Both the position numbers and the translations under genes were made by a program. From Euptelea pleiosperma (taxonomy: Eukaryota > Streptophyta > Magnoliopsida > Ranunculales > Eupteleaceae), in assembly GCA_035048495.1 (NCBI GenBank), contig CM068549.1, positions 9,224,000-9,287,999 of the forward strand: a stretch of 64,000 bases of DNA, written 5' to 3'. Shown here in pieces: positions 11,913 through 25,073 of the stretch (its first letter is position 1; every line of letters begins with the position of its first letter). The notes beneath the pieces were generated by a model. The model saw only the letters and a program-made list of their open reading frames with translations, had not been told where the DNA came from and made no database searches.

Positions 11913-12863
11913 GAGAACCAGAAAAGAGAAGAAGAATAGGACGTCTGCCCTCACCTTACCTTGGCCGAATCAGCACCTCCTTGCAGCCATTTCAGCTCCA
12001 CCACGATCTCCATCTTCATTGCCCTGCAAATCTCTAGCCCGTGCCTGAAACTGTGCAAGTGCAAGTGCAGATCCGGGAAGAGATGGTGGTGCACCACATG
12101 TGCATCACAACGCCATCAACCATAGCCAGCCTCGCTGCCCCCCCCCTAAAATCCCTCCTGCAACGTCGTTCATCCATGGAATGGTGCATGCACTCGGGAC
12201 AGCCTCTTCATTATCACCTTGGCTGATCCACCCTTGATTGGTAAATCAAGGGTCAAAACTCCATCATCCACTTTCGATAAGTGCCAAAGGTAAGATTCTA
12301 CCATCTACAATCTAGTTCCTCTAAACCTTCATCTCCTTCTCGCTTTCTCTCTCCTCTTTAGACTCTCTCCTTCCACTTTCTCTCTCTAGAATAGACCTCC
12401 TCTTTCTCTACCTTTCTCTCTCTATTTCCCTTCTATTTCATGCTTTCTAGTTAATTTTTGAAATTTATTTATGCATCAATCAGATTCAAGGTTATTGTAA
12501 GTTACTTTTCATTTTAATAAAGATGGTTAATTTCATTAGTTTTGCTTATTATGTTATGTTCTTCTTATTTTCTCTCTCATCATTTTAGCAGATAATGGTT
12601 CCCTCTAAAATTTATAAAATCAATCATATTTTAATCCCGTGATCATCATTCTCACCCTTCCATCTCTTCTTTTTAGTAATTTTTGAGAAAAACCCGTCAT
12701 TTTATGTCCTTAATTACGCACACTAACCCCGAGTGCGGATCGACATCCGACACAAGCCACTATGCAAAACTGCTCATTTTACAGGTTAAATGTCTCGGAT
12801 AAATTAAAAATGTGTTGAAGTTAGGGTTTCCGTAACCAACGACGCGGAAAATACCTACTTTCA
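9951..12863 (+). mobile_element. Solo LTR S3 inside E2 RNase H
   Basis: This 2,913-bp segment runs from TGATATTCGC to CTACTTTCA with the perfect target duplication TTAGG. No primer binding site, internal domain or polypurine tract is present, so it is a solo LTR left by LTR-LTR recombination. Its first roughly 200 bp and last 150 bp match the other LTRs, but the middle (about 10180-12400) is different, so it belongs to another subfamily. Internal features are a roughly 52-base A-tract (about 11851-11905) flanked by a CCGGAGTTGCAG/CTGCAACTCCGG palindrome at 11824-11850, and the GTGCGGATCGACATCCGA motif near 12735. There are no genes; the open frames within are low complexity. Confidence 0.92.
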
Positions 12864-12868
12864 TTAGG

Positions 12869-14570
12869 CGCCGTTCTAGGGCAGAGAGTTGACAAAAGGT
12901 CACACGTGATCTACTACGCGAGCAAAACTCTTAACTCTGCCCAAATGAATTACTCTACCACTGAGAAAGAACTCCTGGCGGTAGTCTTCGCCCTTGATAA
13001 ATTCCGTCAGTACCTCTTAGCCACTAAGGTGGTTGTGTACACTGATCATGCAGCCCTTCGTTATCTCATGTCGAAAAAGGAAACCAAGCCTCGTTTAATT
13101 CGATGGATTCTCTTACTACAGGAATTTGACCTCGAGATTAAGGATAAGAAAGGAACTGAGAATGTAGTGGCTGATCACTTGTCTAGACTGACTTTAGAGT
13201 CATCCTTCGACACCCAGCCCATCCCTGAAACCTTTCCAGATGAACAACTGTTCGCCATCTCTGTTAATCCTTGGTATGCGGACATTGTCAACTACCTTGT
13301 CACCGAAGAAACGCCTTCACACTGGTCAAAACAGGACAAAAGCCAATTCCTAGCAAGAGTTAAGTACTACTCTTGGGATGACCCTTATTTGTATAAATAC
13401 TGTCCTGACCAAATCATTCGTCTCTGTGTCCCTGAGTCGGACCAACTCAATATCTTGTCCTCGTGTCATGACCAACCTTGTGGTGGTCATTTCAGTACTA
13501 AGAAAACTGCAGAAAAAGTCCTGCAATGCGGATTCTACTGGCCTACACTATTTAAAGATGCCCATATCTACTGCAAAACCTGTCCTAATTGCCAGCATCT
13601 AGGCCGCATCTCCCAGAGGAACATGATGCCCCTCACTCCCATCCAGGTCGATGAAATATTTGACATTTGGGGCATCGACTTCATGGGCCCCTTTCCCATT
13701 TCCTATGGTTTTGAATACATTCTCCTTGCGGTAGACTATGTCTCCAAGTGGATAGAAGCCATTCCCACCAAGACCAATGACCACAAAGTAGTGGTCAAAT
13801 TCCTAAAGGAGTTCATCTTCGCCCGATTCGGTGCCCCTAAGGCCATCATTAGTGATGGGGGCACCCATTTCTGCAATAGGATATTCGAGAAATTAATGAA
13901 AAAGTATGGGGTAACCCACAAGGTTGCCCTCGCTTATCATCCGCAGACTAGTGGTCAAGTAGAGGTTTCTAATCGTCAGATCAAGCAGATCTTGGAGAAG
14001 ACAGTCAATACCACACGTAAAGACTGGTCTACTCGTCTCACTGATGCTTTATGGGCATACAGAACCGCCTACAAGACCCCACTCAATATGTCTCCCTATC
14101 GTCTCGTCTTTGGGAAACCCTGTCATCTACCGGTAGAGATTGAACATCGTGCCCTGTGGGCCATTAAGAAGCTCAACTTCGACCTAGACTCCGCAGGGGA
14201 GGAGCGTAAACTTCAAATGAATGAGTTAGAAGAACTCAGAAATGATGCCTACAACTTGTCCAAGAATTACAAAGCCAAAATGAAGTGGATACATGACAAG
14301 AGTATCCTCAGGAAAGAGTTCCATCCAGGACAGAAGGTCCTCCTTTATAATTCTCGTCTTCATCTCTTCCCTGGAAAACTGAAATCTAGGTGGACCGGTC
14401 CTTATACGGTCACATCAGTCACACCCTTTGGGGCAATCACTATTGAGGATCCCAAGGATCACTCCTCTTTTCAGGTCAATGGGCAGCGTCTAAAACAGTT
14501 CCATGAACTTGACGTATTGTTCATTCAGACTTTTGAGATCGATCTCATCGATCCTGTTTATGTCGACTGA
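12869..14570 (+). pseudogene. pol: E2 pol, RNase H end and integrase
   Basis: This is the downstream half of E2 pol after S3. RNase H continues with [26 protein letters not shown] and TDHAALRYL. Integrase has an HHCC zinc region ([10 protein letters not shown] and TCPNCQ, about 13465-13600). Its catalytic core is [10 protein letters not shown] (first Asp, near 13668), ISDGGTHF (second Asp, near 13850) and [15 protein letters not shown] (Glu, near 13960). A GPY/F-type module, [16 protein letters not shown], is at about 14392-14440. The frame ends with TGA at 14568-14570. The half is uninterrupted, so E2 pol was intact before S3 landed. In the intact family this enzyme inserts cDNA and leaves 5-bp target duplications, as seen here. 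There is no env-like ORF downstream. Confidence 0.92.
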
Positions 14571-14930
14571 TGATCCACTCAGTCTCCTGTGCTCCAACTT
14601 GGTTGGGGGTGCCTGTCACCCCCGTTGTGTCTGGCTGAAGTCGTAAAACTTAGCGCTTTCGGAAAGGCAATTCCGGTATTCCTAGAGTACATGAGTCTCA
14701 TGCATTTGTTATTATTGTTATATCTTCGAAAATGCAGGTACATTCATTCTTCCGATCATCAGGTATCACACACTGTCGAGTTTCTACCGACTTGGTAACA
14801 TCTTCCCTGAACCTTTGCATCATCATCACCGATTTTTCATCATTTTATGTCCCGGTCATGAGCACCGAGGACGGTGCTGTATTTTGGTTGGGGGTGGGGT
14901 ATTTACCAAAACTCATGTCTTCATTTTGAA

Positions 14931-14978
<48 letters not shown>

Positions 14979-16511
14979 TTTTTGTTTTTGGGGTGATTTC
15001 CGATGTTCTCCAAAAGTTTTCTAGAATTTCAAAAATGTGTCAAATACCCTGACTTTGATTAGCTGAAAACCTCCGTTAAGTCAGTATTGAGGATATCAAT
15101 TTTTGTTTAAAGTTAGCGTTGAGTCAATTCAAGCGTGACTACAGCAGGTTTGAAAACTCAGAAAAACTCAGATTTGGCACAATTGTACACTATCAACATC
15201 AGAGTCATCCTAAGTTTTGAAATTTTGGAGATCCTGTGAGAATAATTGTGGAGACCTAACCCAGTGAGCTTTTGAGCCTTTAATCAATTCAGAGTGTTAT
15301 ACAACAATTCTGAGTCAAAAGATGACTCACTATTCTTCATGCCCGCAATATTCGTTGAGAGATCTCATTATCTTTTGCTTCGATCATAAGACTCGGAACG
15401 ACATCAACATTGGATTACTACGACAGAACCTTCTCTGTATCCAGTCAAGACAGTATACATGATAGTGCAAACCCTAGAAAATGATTTAGGCCATTTTTTC
15501 TGAACCATTCAGCCTTTTTACTCACCTGAATTATACTTCACTAGAAACCCCTTGAACCTTTCTATAAAAGCCTTTTATTTGCAAACCCATCAACCTAAAA
15601 TCCAGTCCAGCTACGAAACATGACTGGCTACCCTTATTTTGAGATGGACAAAAGAATAACTGATGTGGGTGTACCGTGAAAAAGAAAAGTAAAGAAGAAG
15701 AATCAAAAGGAAAAGAAAGTGGTTCAAGCCAAAAACAAAATATAGAAAGAAAGTATGAAGAAGAGCTGAAAAGAAATTGAGCAGTCTCAGAAATATCAAG
15801 AAAAAGAGAAAAATACAAAAAAAAGGAAAAAGAACCAGATAATGGTGTTACGTCGCAGGAAAAATGCAAGAAAATGGCAATATCCTCTCAAGATCTTTGA
15901 AATCCTGTATCCCTTTATCTCTCTACACCTGACCTAAGCCTCATTACAACCCAGGAAAGTCCTACTTGATTCTAGGATAGTACGATCATAAAATGTGGAG
16001 ATTGGAGAAAGAGAAGCTATAGAGTTTGATCTGACGTTCCCGAGTGAAGTGGTATTCCAATCATGAGATCTTCTTCTATTAAAGATGTCCTTCCTTCAAA
16101 TAAAACATATGTGAGATCTTTTGCCTCTTTATATTAAATACATCTCCTCACATATAAATTGAGAGAAAAGAAGAAAACCCTTCTTGTGTGATTCTATTAT
16201 GAGTTCTAAACATGTGAGATTTGAGGTCGAGGCAGAAAAATTTAGAGGTGATCTGGAAATCTTTACTGTCGGATGATGAGAATGTTGAGCACACACACAC
16301 GCAGAGTCTGACTATTCTGGGTCATGATTATTAGTCTGTAGTCTTGCCAAAACTTTCCAACTCTTCGCTAGCATTTAATCCATTCAATGATTTGACAAAC
16401 GGTGTTTTCCCGGAGCTAATATGAAAAAGTGTGCAGCATGTGCAGAGCCCTTTTAAGCTCATTTATTTCGCACTAATTGCCAAGGATTGGCAATATGCTG
16501 GTTGGGGGTTG
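14571..16511 (+). other. E2 3' untranslated region with PPT-like motifs
   Basis: This is a non-coding stretch of about 1.9 kb. It holds three related purine-rich motifs: TTGGTTGGGGGTG (14599-14611), TTGGTTGGGGGTGGGG (14884-14899) and TGGTTGGGGGTTG (16499-16511). Only the last abuts an LTR. An A-run plus (TA)n microsatellite lies at 14930-14974. A long A/G-rich tract at about 15675-15840 gives Phe/Ser-rich minus-strand open frames that I do not call genes. The equivalent E1 region is 23122-25073. No env-like gene is seen. Confidence 0.7.
16499..16511 (+). promoter_or_regulatory. Polypurine tract of E2
   Basis: TGGTTGGGGGTTG lies directly before the 3' LTR (TGATATTCGC at 16512). It is the expected plus-strand primer site. 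The identical arrangement occurs in E1 (25061-25073). Confidence 0.75.
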
Positions 16512-19425
16512 TGATATTCGCTCAAAAGTGCTTATTTTAAGCAATTATCCATTTAGCGTTATCGCACTCTCCTACGTAAAAGGCTCTATTTATCTACTTT
16601 TCTACGTAAGAGTCTCTTTTGTTGCGTAGAACACACTTTTCTGGACGAAATGGTATATTTGCATGCATTAAACACATTTTCGAAAGTCTAGACATGAAGT
16701 TATTCTGATAGAGTCTCATTACGCGCTTCTTCTATCGCAGGAAACCCCGATGGGACAATTCTCGAGAATGCGGGCCCACAATCAACTTCCAGAACCTTTA
16801 ATCAAAGTATAGAGAGCCAGTGGACTTGGACAAGAAGATGTATGCCAAAGAAGAAAATAAGAGCCAGAGAGATCGAAAGAATTGAGAGAAGATCATAAGA
16901 GAAGGAGAGCCAAAGCACCTAGGAAGAGACCAAGGAGATTAAAGCTAATCAACCAACACAAGACGAAAGCTTGCTCAGTTGGTGAAGCATGCAGAAGACT
17001 AAGTTAGAGATCAGGGTTCAAGACCCTCTCCTAGCATTTTCTCTTTATTTTGTAATATTTTTCTCTCTCCTCTCTAGATCCTCATTCTCTCTCTATTCAC
17101 AAATCTAAATCATCCGATTATCTCTTCTTTCACCATCACTCTATCCTACAGCCAGTTTATACCTTAGCCGATCTCCATCTGGTCATCACCATCCATCTCG
17201 ACCGTTTGATCATCATCAGATCATCCTCCATACCATCCCATCACCATTGAATCACCCAATCCATCTGATCATCACCATCACTCTCTATCATCCATCCAAT
17301 TTCCCATCCGATCATCTATCCCCATCATCACATCCAATTCCTATGAGATCATCTACAAGATCCGGTTATATACGAGAAGGTGATCTTAGCTGTAAGAACA
17401 GTATGGCCATCGAAGGGCCACCGAGATGGACGGTCCAAATTACAAGATGCCAATTTTCTCTATCTAGAAAATATTTTGGAAGGATTATTTGAATTTTATC
17501 ACTAACTTTCGAAAATGCTTTTCCGGAAACAAAAATTTTTTTTTTCAAATGACTAGGCGTGCATGGATGGCCTAAGTTTATGGGAGCGAATAACTGAAAA
17601 ATATGAAGTTTTGAAAACATTAAAAGGGTGGAAATTATCTTTAAAATACAATCAGTTCTTTTTGGGAAATATGGTCAACAGGGAAAGGTTTTGAAAGGCA
17701 ACAAAGTGCTGGATTTGTTTTTAAAGAAACAAAATAAGTAAGGATATTTTGGGGGGGGATTCTAAGGAGGAAAGGAGGAGACGTCCTGCACTTTCAAAGG
17801 AGGAGGGACCCAACCGTCCTCTTATAAAAGAAGATCAAACCCTGGAACTCCGGCTGGCTGGACCCTCTGATATCCTCTCCGATCTTCCACGTTCACAGGA
17901 CTCTCTTTCTCATCCCAGCTGATTCTTTCATCTCCTTCAAAAGAAAAAAAGAAAAAAGAAAAAGAGGGGCTGCCTCTTCTCTTGGGTAGCAACGTCCTTC
18001 TCCCCTTTACTTCCTCTCCCTCTCTCTCTAATCATCCACTGCCTCACCACGACCTGCAACACTGAGTTGCAGGTCTGCAAGAAAGAAAAAAAAAAAAAAA
18101 AAAAAAATTTTTTTTAGAGTTCGCCGGAGTTGCAACCTGCAACTCCGACGAGCTCCATTAGCGCCGGCAGCCTGCGACATCTCTTCATCTCCCACGATCT
18201 CTCTCTTGCTGGCAGCTCCCTCTCTCCTAATCCCCACGTCTCCCTCTCTTCTCCACGTTTCTCTTTAAGAAAAAAAAAAAAAAAGGAAAGAAAAAGGAAA
18301 TAGAAAGAGGGAGGAAGAGGGAAAGGAAGATGGAGGTCGTACCTCCATCCATGGACGCCTCCCTCCTTGTCACTGCACCATGATCCTCCATGTGCATATC
18401 ACATCTTCATCACCAACGACCCTAGAGCCGCTACTGTCCTTGCCAGCCACCAACAAGTTGCTGCCTCCAAAAAGTTGCAAGTCTACAACTGTATCACCAG
18501 CCGGACTGCAACACCTCTTCGTCCTTTATCAACTGGCTGCTCCACCAGCACCGACCTGCACCACCTCCAGTCGCCATTAAAACTGGTACACTTGAAACTC
18601 CAGTTTTGTCTTCTCTTTCAACTAGCATTCACGGGCAGCAACCCTCTCTTTAGTCGGCAACTCCAAGCACCACCGGTCTCCCATTAAAGGCCTGCAAGTG
18701 CTACCTCCTCATCTCCCCCATCACCATCATCACTTCTCCCACTGGACGTGCAGAACCTCCTCCGCGAACCACCTTAACCGCCCTCACCTTCTCCTTCAAC
18801 CTGTGTAGGGACCAGGTCCCTTGCTGGTCCCACAATCGGTAGCTCAACCACGTTGCTGCCACCACCATCTTCATCAAACACCACTGCATCTCCATCACCA
18901 CCAGTGCACCCCTCCATTGGTAAGTGGTGAGTGGTTTAATCCATTCACCTTCTCTTTTATCACTATTTCTAAGCGTAGTTTTCCTTTTTATTTTTATTTT
19001 ATTTTATTTGTAGCTTTCTATTTCTTTGTTTAGCTAATGTCTTGGATTGAATGAATTTTTGTAAGGATTTTTTTTTTATTCAATAAAGCTTAGTTTACTT
19101 TTGCACTATTGCGTTTTAATTATCATGATCAGTTAGTTCTTGTTCTAAGCATTTGTGGAAATTCTCTCTTTAAAATCTCAAGAAAGTTTTAATCTCATTT
19201 CATCACCATTCTCATTCCTCAAATCTCTTCACATAGTATTTTTCAAAAGAAAAGCTGTCATTTTATGTGTCTAAATTGCGCAAACTAATCCCGAGTGCGG
19301 ATCGACATCCGACACGAGCCACTATGCAAAACTGTTCATTTTACAGGTTAACTGTCTCGGATCAATTAAAAATGTGTTGAAGTTAGGGTTTCCGCAACCA
19401 ACGACGCGGAAAAATCCTACTTTCA
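16512..19425 (+). repeat. 3' LTR of E2
   Basis: This 2,914-bp LTR runs from TGATATTCGC to CTACTTTCA and is followed by the target duplication CGTAC. It contains a putative TATA box (17822-17830), a run of about 20 A with a GTTGCA/TGCAAC palindrome (about 18080-18150), and a CT- and CACC-rich middle. The motif GTGCGGATCGACATCCGA lies near 19296, and the end segment GGGTTTCCGCAACCAACGAC at about 19387-19406. It keeps the full-length form that the 5' LTR has lost after 18206. Confidence 0.92.
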
Positions 19426-22400
19426 CGTACGCATGTACCCAAAGCTGCCTTCTTGGCCGAAAAAGTTACCGCGTTCATTCAACGCAACAGTGTGATCAAA
19501 CACAAGGATCCAGGTAGCCCAACTGTCCAATGTGAAATTGGCGACAACTTTAGCTGCACTGCCTTGCTAGATTTAGGGGCTAGCGTTAACCTCATACCAT
19601 TCTCGGTATATCAGCAGTTAGGACTGAAAGATATGAAGCCTACCAATGTCACCCTGAAATTGGCTGATCAGTCCATCAAAATTCCAAGAGGAATCATTGA
19701 AGATGTCCTAGTAAAAGTCACTGACTTTTATTATCCTGTGGACTTTATCATTCTAGACACCGAGCCGTGTCAGGATAACCGCATTCCGGTCATCTTAGGC
19801 CGTCCATTCCTTGCCACCGCGAACGCACACATCGGTTGTCGGGACAGAAACATGTCCATTGCTTTCGGAAACCTCAAAGCTGAGGTCAATATCTTTCGTT
19901 TAATGCAACAAGATGCCGATCGCGAAGTGACCGATGAAATGTGTGCCGTTGAGAGTCTAATCCCGGACTCCACCGAAGATATTCTTAAACAGTGTCTAGC
20001 ACACTTTGGGGCTGACTTTGCAACAGAGTCAGCTATTTCTGATCTCAATGATCTTTTGGAGACTGCTCCACTGCTAGAGATCCCCGCTCCACTCATCGAG
20101 TTCGAGCCTCTGATAACCATGGCCAGAGAACCCATCATTCCTTTACCTACTGAAGTCAAACCTCTTCAATCCGTGTCTTCTGTGACACCTATTTCTACTC
20201 CATCTGCTCCAAAATTGGAGCTTAAGCCTCTTCCAATAGATCTTTCCTATGCCTATCTTGGTCCTAAGGAAACCTACCCTGTCATTATTGCTTCCGCTTT
20301 GTCTGAGAGTGAACGTAAGAAACTTCTCGAGCTGCTCAACGAGCACAAATCTGCGATAGGTTGGACTATAGATGATATTCGAGGCATAGACCCCTCGGTG
20401 TGCCAACATCACATCTATCTCGAGGATGAATCCAAAACCTCTCGAGAACACCAGAGGAGGTTGAACCCCGTCTTGAAGGATGTAGTCCGGGATGAGGTCC
20501 TTAAACTGTTAGATGCGGGTATCATTTATCCCATCTCCGATAGCAAATGGGTGAGTCCTATTCATGTCGTCCCTAAAAAGGCAGGATTCACAGTTGTGGA
20601 AAATGAGAACAAGGAAATGGTAACCCAGCGCCTGAAGAAAGGGTGGAGAGTCTGCATCGATTACCGACGACTCAACACCAACACTAGGAAGGACCATTTT
20701 CCTTTACCCTTCATAGACCAGATGTTGGAGAGACTAGCAGGTCATTCCTATTATTGCTTCCTTGATGGTTACTCAGGGTATAATCAAATACCCATCGCCC
20801 CTGAGGATCACGAGAAAACAACTTTCACCTGTCCCTTTGGCACTTTTGCCTACAAGCGCATGCCCTTTGGCCTCTGCAATGCACCCGCAACCTTTCAAAG
20901 GTGTATGATGAGCATATTCTCTGACATGGTAGAAAAATTCCTCGAAGTCTTTATGGACGACTTCTCAGTCTTTGGGTCATCCTTTGATGACTGTCTGAAC
21001 CATCTAGGGCTTGTACTTCACCGCTGTCAGGACAAGCGACTTGTCCTCAATTGGGAGAAATGCCACTTCATGGTGAAGAAGGGCATTGTTCTGGGACATG
21101 TCATTTCCCATCAGGGCATTGAGGTCGACAAAGCTAAAATCGATATCATCTCGACCTTGCCCATTCCTAAGTCCGTACGTGACATCCGGTCCTTTTTGGG
21201 ACACGGAGGATTTTATAGGCGATTCATCAAGGACTTCTCTCAAATCGCTCGACCTCTGTCCCATCTTCTGGCTAAAGATAGTCCTTTCGACTTTAATGCT
21301 GACTGTGTCAAGGCATTTGAGCGTCTCAAATCTGAGCTCACTACTGCGCCCATTATCCGTCCCCCGGACTGGACTCTACCTTTCGAGGTAATGTGCGATG
21401 CTTCTGACTACGCGTTAGGCGCTGTTCTAGGGCAGAGAGTTCACAAAAGGTCACACGTGATCTACTACGTGAGCAAAACTCTTAACTCTGCCCAAATGAA
21501 TTACTCTACCACTGAGAAAGAACTCCTGGCGGTAGTCTTCGCCCTTGATAAATTCCGTCAGTACCTCTTAGCCACTAAGGTGGTAGTGTACACTGATCAT
21601 GCAGCCCTTCGTTATCTCATGTCGAAAAAGGAAACCAAGCCTCGATTAATTCGATGGATTCTCTTACTGCAGGAATTCGACCTCGAGATTAAGGATAAGA
21701 AAGGAACTGAGAATGTAGTGGCTGATCACTTGTCTAGACTGACTTTAGAGTCATCCTTCGACACCCAGCCCATCCCTGAAACCTTTCCAGACGAACAACT
21801 GTTCGCCATCTCTGTTAATCCTTGGTACGCTGACATTGTCAACTACCTTGTCACCGAAGAAATGCCTTCACACTGGTCAAAACAGGACAAAAGCCAATTC
21901 CTAGCAAGAGTTAAGTACTACTCTTGGGATGACCCTTATTTGTATAAATACTGTCCTGACCAGATCATTCGTCTCTGTGTCCCTGAGTCAGACCAACTCA
22001 ATATCTTGTCCTCGTGTCATGACCAACCTTGTGGTGGTCATTTCAGTACTAAGAAAACTGCAGAAAAAGTTCTGCAATGCGGATTCTACTGGCCCACATT
22101 ATTTAAAGATGCCCATATCTACAGCAAAACTTGTCCTAATTGCCAGCATCTAGGCCGCATCTCCCAGAGGAACATGATGCCCCTAACTCTCATCCAGGTC
22201 GATGAAATATTTGACATTTGGGGCATCGACTTCATGGGCCCCTTTCCCATTTCCTATGGTTTTGAGTACATTCTCCTTGCGGTAGACTATGTATCCAAAT
22301 GGATAGAAGCCATTCCCACCAAGACGAATGACCACAAAGTGGTGGTCAAATTCCTAAAGGAGTTCATTTTCGCTCGATTCGGTGCGCCTAAGGCCATCAT

Positions 22401-23121
22401 TAGTGATGGGGGCACCCATTTCTGCAATAAGATATTCGAGAACTTAATGAAGAAGTATGGGGTAACCCACAAGGTTGCCCTAGCTTATCATCCGCAGACT
22501 AGTGGTCAAGTGGAGGTTTCTAATCGTCAGATCAAGCAGATCTTGGAGAAGACAGTCAATACCACACGTAAAGACTGGTCTACTCGTCTCACTGATGCTT
22601 TATGGGCATACAGAACCGCCTACAAGACCCCACTCAATATGTCTCCCTATCGTCTCGTCTTTGGGAAACCTTGTCATCTACCGGTAGAGATTGAACATCG
22701 TGCCCTGTGGGCAATTAAGAAGCTCAACTTCGACATAGACTCCGCAGGGGAGGAGCGGAAACTTCAAATGAATGAGTTAGAAGAACTCAAAAATGATGCC
22801 TACAACTTGTTCAAGAATTACAAAGCCAAAATGAAGTGGATACATGACAAGAGCATCCTCAGGAAAGAGTTCCATCCAGGACAGAAGGTCCTTCTTTATA
22901 ATTCTCATCTCCATCTCTTCCCTGGGAAACTGAAATCTAGGTGGACCGGTCCTTATACGATCACCGCAGTCACACCCTTCGGGGCAATCACTATTGAGGA
23001 TCCCAAGGATCACTCCTCATTCCAGGTCAATGGTCAGCGTCTTAAGCAATTCCATGAACTTGATGTGTCGTTCATTCAGACTTTTGAAATTGATCTCATC
23101 GATCCTGTTTATGTCGACTGA
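19426..23121 (+). pseudogene. pol: E1 pol: protease, RT, RNase H, integrase (open but cut off from gag)
   Basis: This is an uninterrupted frame of over 1,220 codons, resuming E1's gag-pol after E2. The protease motif DLGAS is at 19570-19584. RT carries [20 protein letters not shown] and [11 protein letters not shown], with catalytic FMDDF at 20950-20964. RNase H carries [25 protein letters not shown] and TDHAALRYL. The integrase HHCC region has [10 protein letters not shown] and TCPNCQ (about 22017-22148). The integrase core has [17 protein letters not shown] and [15 protein letters not shown], followed by [16 protein letters not shown]. It ends TGA at 23119-23121. The domain order is that of Ty3/gypsy, and the sequence blocks are those of Athila-type elements. 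It has no start of its own, because its natural N-terminus is the gag at 1-1374, now 18 kb away. All catalytic residues I can check are kept, so it may have been a donor shortly before E2 inserted. Confidence 0.93.
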
Positions 23122-23476
23122 TGATCCACTCAGTCTCCTGTGCTCCAACTTGGTTGGGGGTGCCTGTCACCCCCGTCATGTCTGGCTGAAGACGTAAAAC
23201 TTAGCGCTTTCGGAAAGGCAATTCCGGTATTCCTAGAGTACATGAGTCTTATGCATTTGTTATTACTGATATATCTCTGGAAATGCAGGTACATTCATTC
23301 TTCCGATCATCAGGTACCACACACTGTCGAGTTTCTGCCGACTTGGTAACATCCTTCCTGAATCTTTGCATCATCATCTCTGATTTGTTATCATTTTATG
23401 TCCCGGTATTGAGCACCGAGGACGGTACTATATTTTGGTTGGGGGTGGGTATTTACCAAAACTCATGTCTTTATTT

Positions 23477-23537
<61 letters not shown>

Positions 23538-25073
23538 CTTATTTTTGGGGTGATTTCCGATGTTCTCCAAAAGTTTTCTAGAATTTCAAAAATGTGTCAA
23601 ATACCCTGACTTTGATTAGCTAAAAACCTTTAAGTCAGTATTGAGGATGTCAATTTTTGTTTAAAGTTAGCATTGAGTCAAGTCAAGTGTGACTACAACA
23701 GGTTTGAAAACTTAGAAAAAATCAGATTCGGCACAATTGTACACTATCAACATCAGAGTCATCCTAAGTTTGAAAATTCTAGAGATCCTGTGAGAAGAAT
23801 TGTGGAGACCTAACCCAGTAAGCTTTCGAGCCTTTAATCATTTCAGAGAGTATACATTAATCCTGAGTCACAAGATGACTCACTATTCTTCATGCCCGCA
23901 ATATTCGTTGAGAGATCTCATTATCTTTTGCTTCGATCATAAAACTCGGAACGACATCAACATTGGATTACTACGACAGAACCTTCTCTGTATCCAGTCA
24001 AGACAGTATACATGATAGTACAAACCCTAGAAAATGATTTAGGCCATTTTTCTGAACCATTCAGCCTTTTTACTCACCTGAATTATACTTCACTAGAAAC
24101 CCCTTGAGCCGTTCTATAAAAGCCTTTTATTTGCAAACCCATCAACCTAAAATCCAGTCCAGCTACGAAACATGACTGGCTACCCTTATTTTGAGATGGA
24201 CAAAAGAATAACTGATGTGGGTGTACCGTGAAAAAGAAAAGTAAAGAAGAAGAATCAAAAGGAAAAGAAAGTGGTTCAAGCCAAAAACAAAATATAGAAA
24301 GAAAGTATGAAGAAGAGCTAAAAAGAAATTGAGCAGTCTCAGAAATATCAAGAAAAAGAGAAAAATACGAAAAAAGGAAAAAGAACCAGATAATGGTGTT
24401 ACGTCGCAGGAAAAATTCAAGAAAATGGCAATATCCTCTCAAGATCTTTGAAATCCTGTATTCCTTTATCTCTCTACACCTGACCTAAGCCTCATTACAA
24501 CCCAGGAAAGTCCTACTTGATTCTAGGATAGTACGATCATAAAATGTGGAGATTGGAGAAAGAGAAGCTATAGAGTTTGATCTGACGTTCCCGAGTGAAG
24601 TGGTATTCCAATCATGAGATCTTCTTCTGTTAAAGATGTCCTTCCTTCAAATAAAACATATGTGAGATCTTTTGCCTCTTTATATTAAATACATCTCCTC
24701 ACATATAAATTGAGAGAAAAGAAGAAAACCCTTCTTGTGTGATTCTATTCTGAGTGCTAAACATGTGAGATTTGAGGTCGAGGCATAAAAACTTAGAGGT
24801 GATCTGGAAATCTTTACTGTCGGATGATGAGAACGTTGAGCACACACACACGCAGAGTCTGACTATTTTGGGTCATGATTATCAGTCTGTAGTCTTGCCA
24901 AAACTTTCCAACTCTTCGCTAGCATGTAACTATTTTTACATCCATTCAATGATTTGACGAACGGGGTTTTCCCTGAGCTAATATGAAAAAGTGTGCAGCA
25001 TGTGCAGAGCCCTTTTAAGCTCATGTATTTCGCACTAATTGCCAAGGATTGGCAATATGCTGGTTGGGGGTTG
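23122..25073 (+). other. E1 3' untranslated region
   Basis: This non-coding region is homologous to 14571-16511. It repeats the purine motifs at about 23147-23160, 23433-23449 and 25061-25073, the last being the polypurine tract next to the 3' LTR. An A-run plus (AT)n microsatellite is at 23477-23534. It differs from E2 by scattered substitutions and small indels. No env-like ORF is seen. Confidence 0.7.

Larger units (their letters stand above)
1375..19425 (+). mobile_element. Athila-like Ty3/gypsy element E2, complete, nested in E1
   Basis: E2 has TG...CA termini, a 5' LTR (1375-4185), a tRNA-type primer binding site (from 4188), gag-pol, a polypurine tract (16499-16511) and a 3' LTR (16512-19425). 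The flanking 5-bp target duplication CGTAC is perfect (1370-1374 and 19426-19430). The disrupted E1 reading frame is contiguous across the site when compared with E2's own uninterrupted copy at about 7960. E2 is 18,051 bp, or about 15.1 kb after subtracting solo LTR S3 (9951-12863 plus one target copy). Protein similarity to E1 is very high, so the two belong to one family. Its defects are a TAG at 7873-7875, the S3 insertion and a chimeric 5' LTR. Confidence 0.93.

Noticed and set aside
14589..14929. Possible env-like ORF after E2 integrase (also 23140-23609)
   Set aside because: The frames are short, overlap the PPT-like motifs and microsatellite, and differ between E1 and E2. There is no transmembrane or envelope-type pattern.
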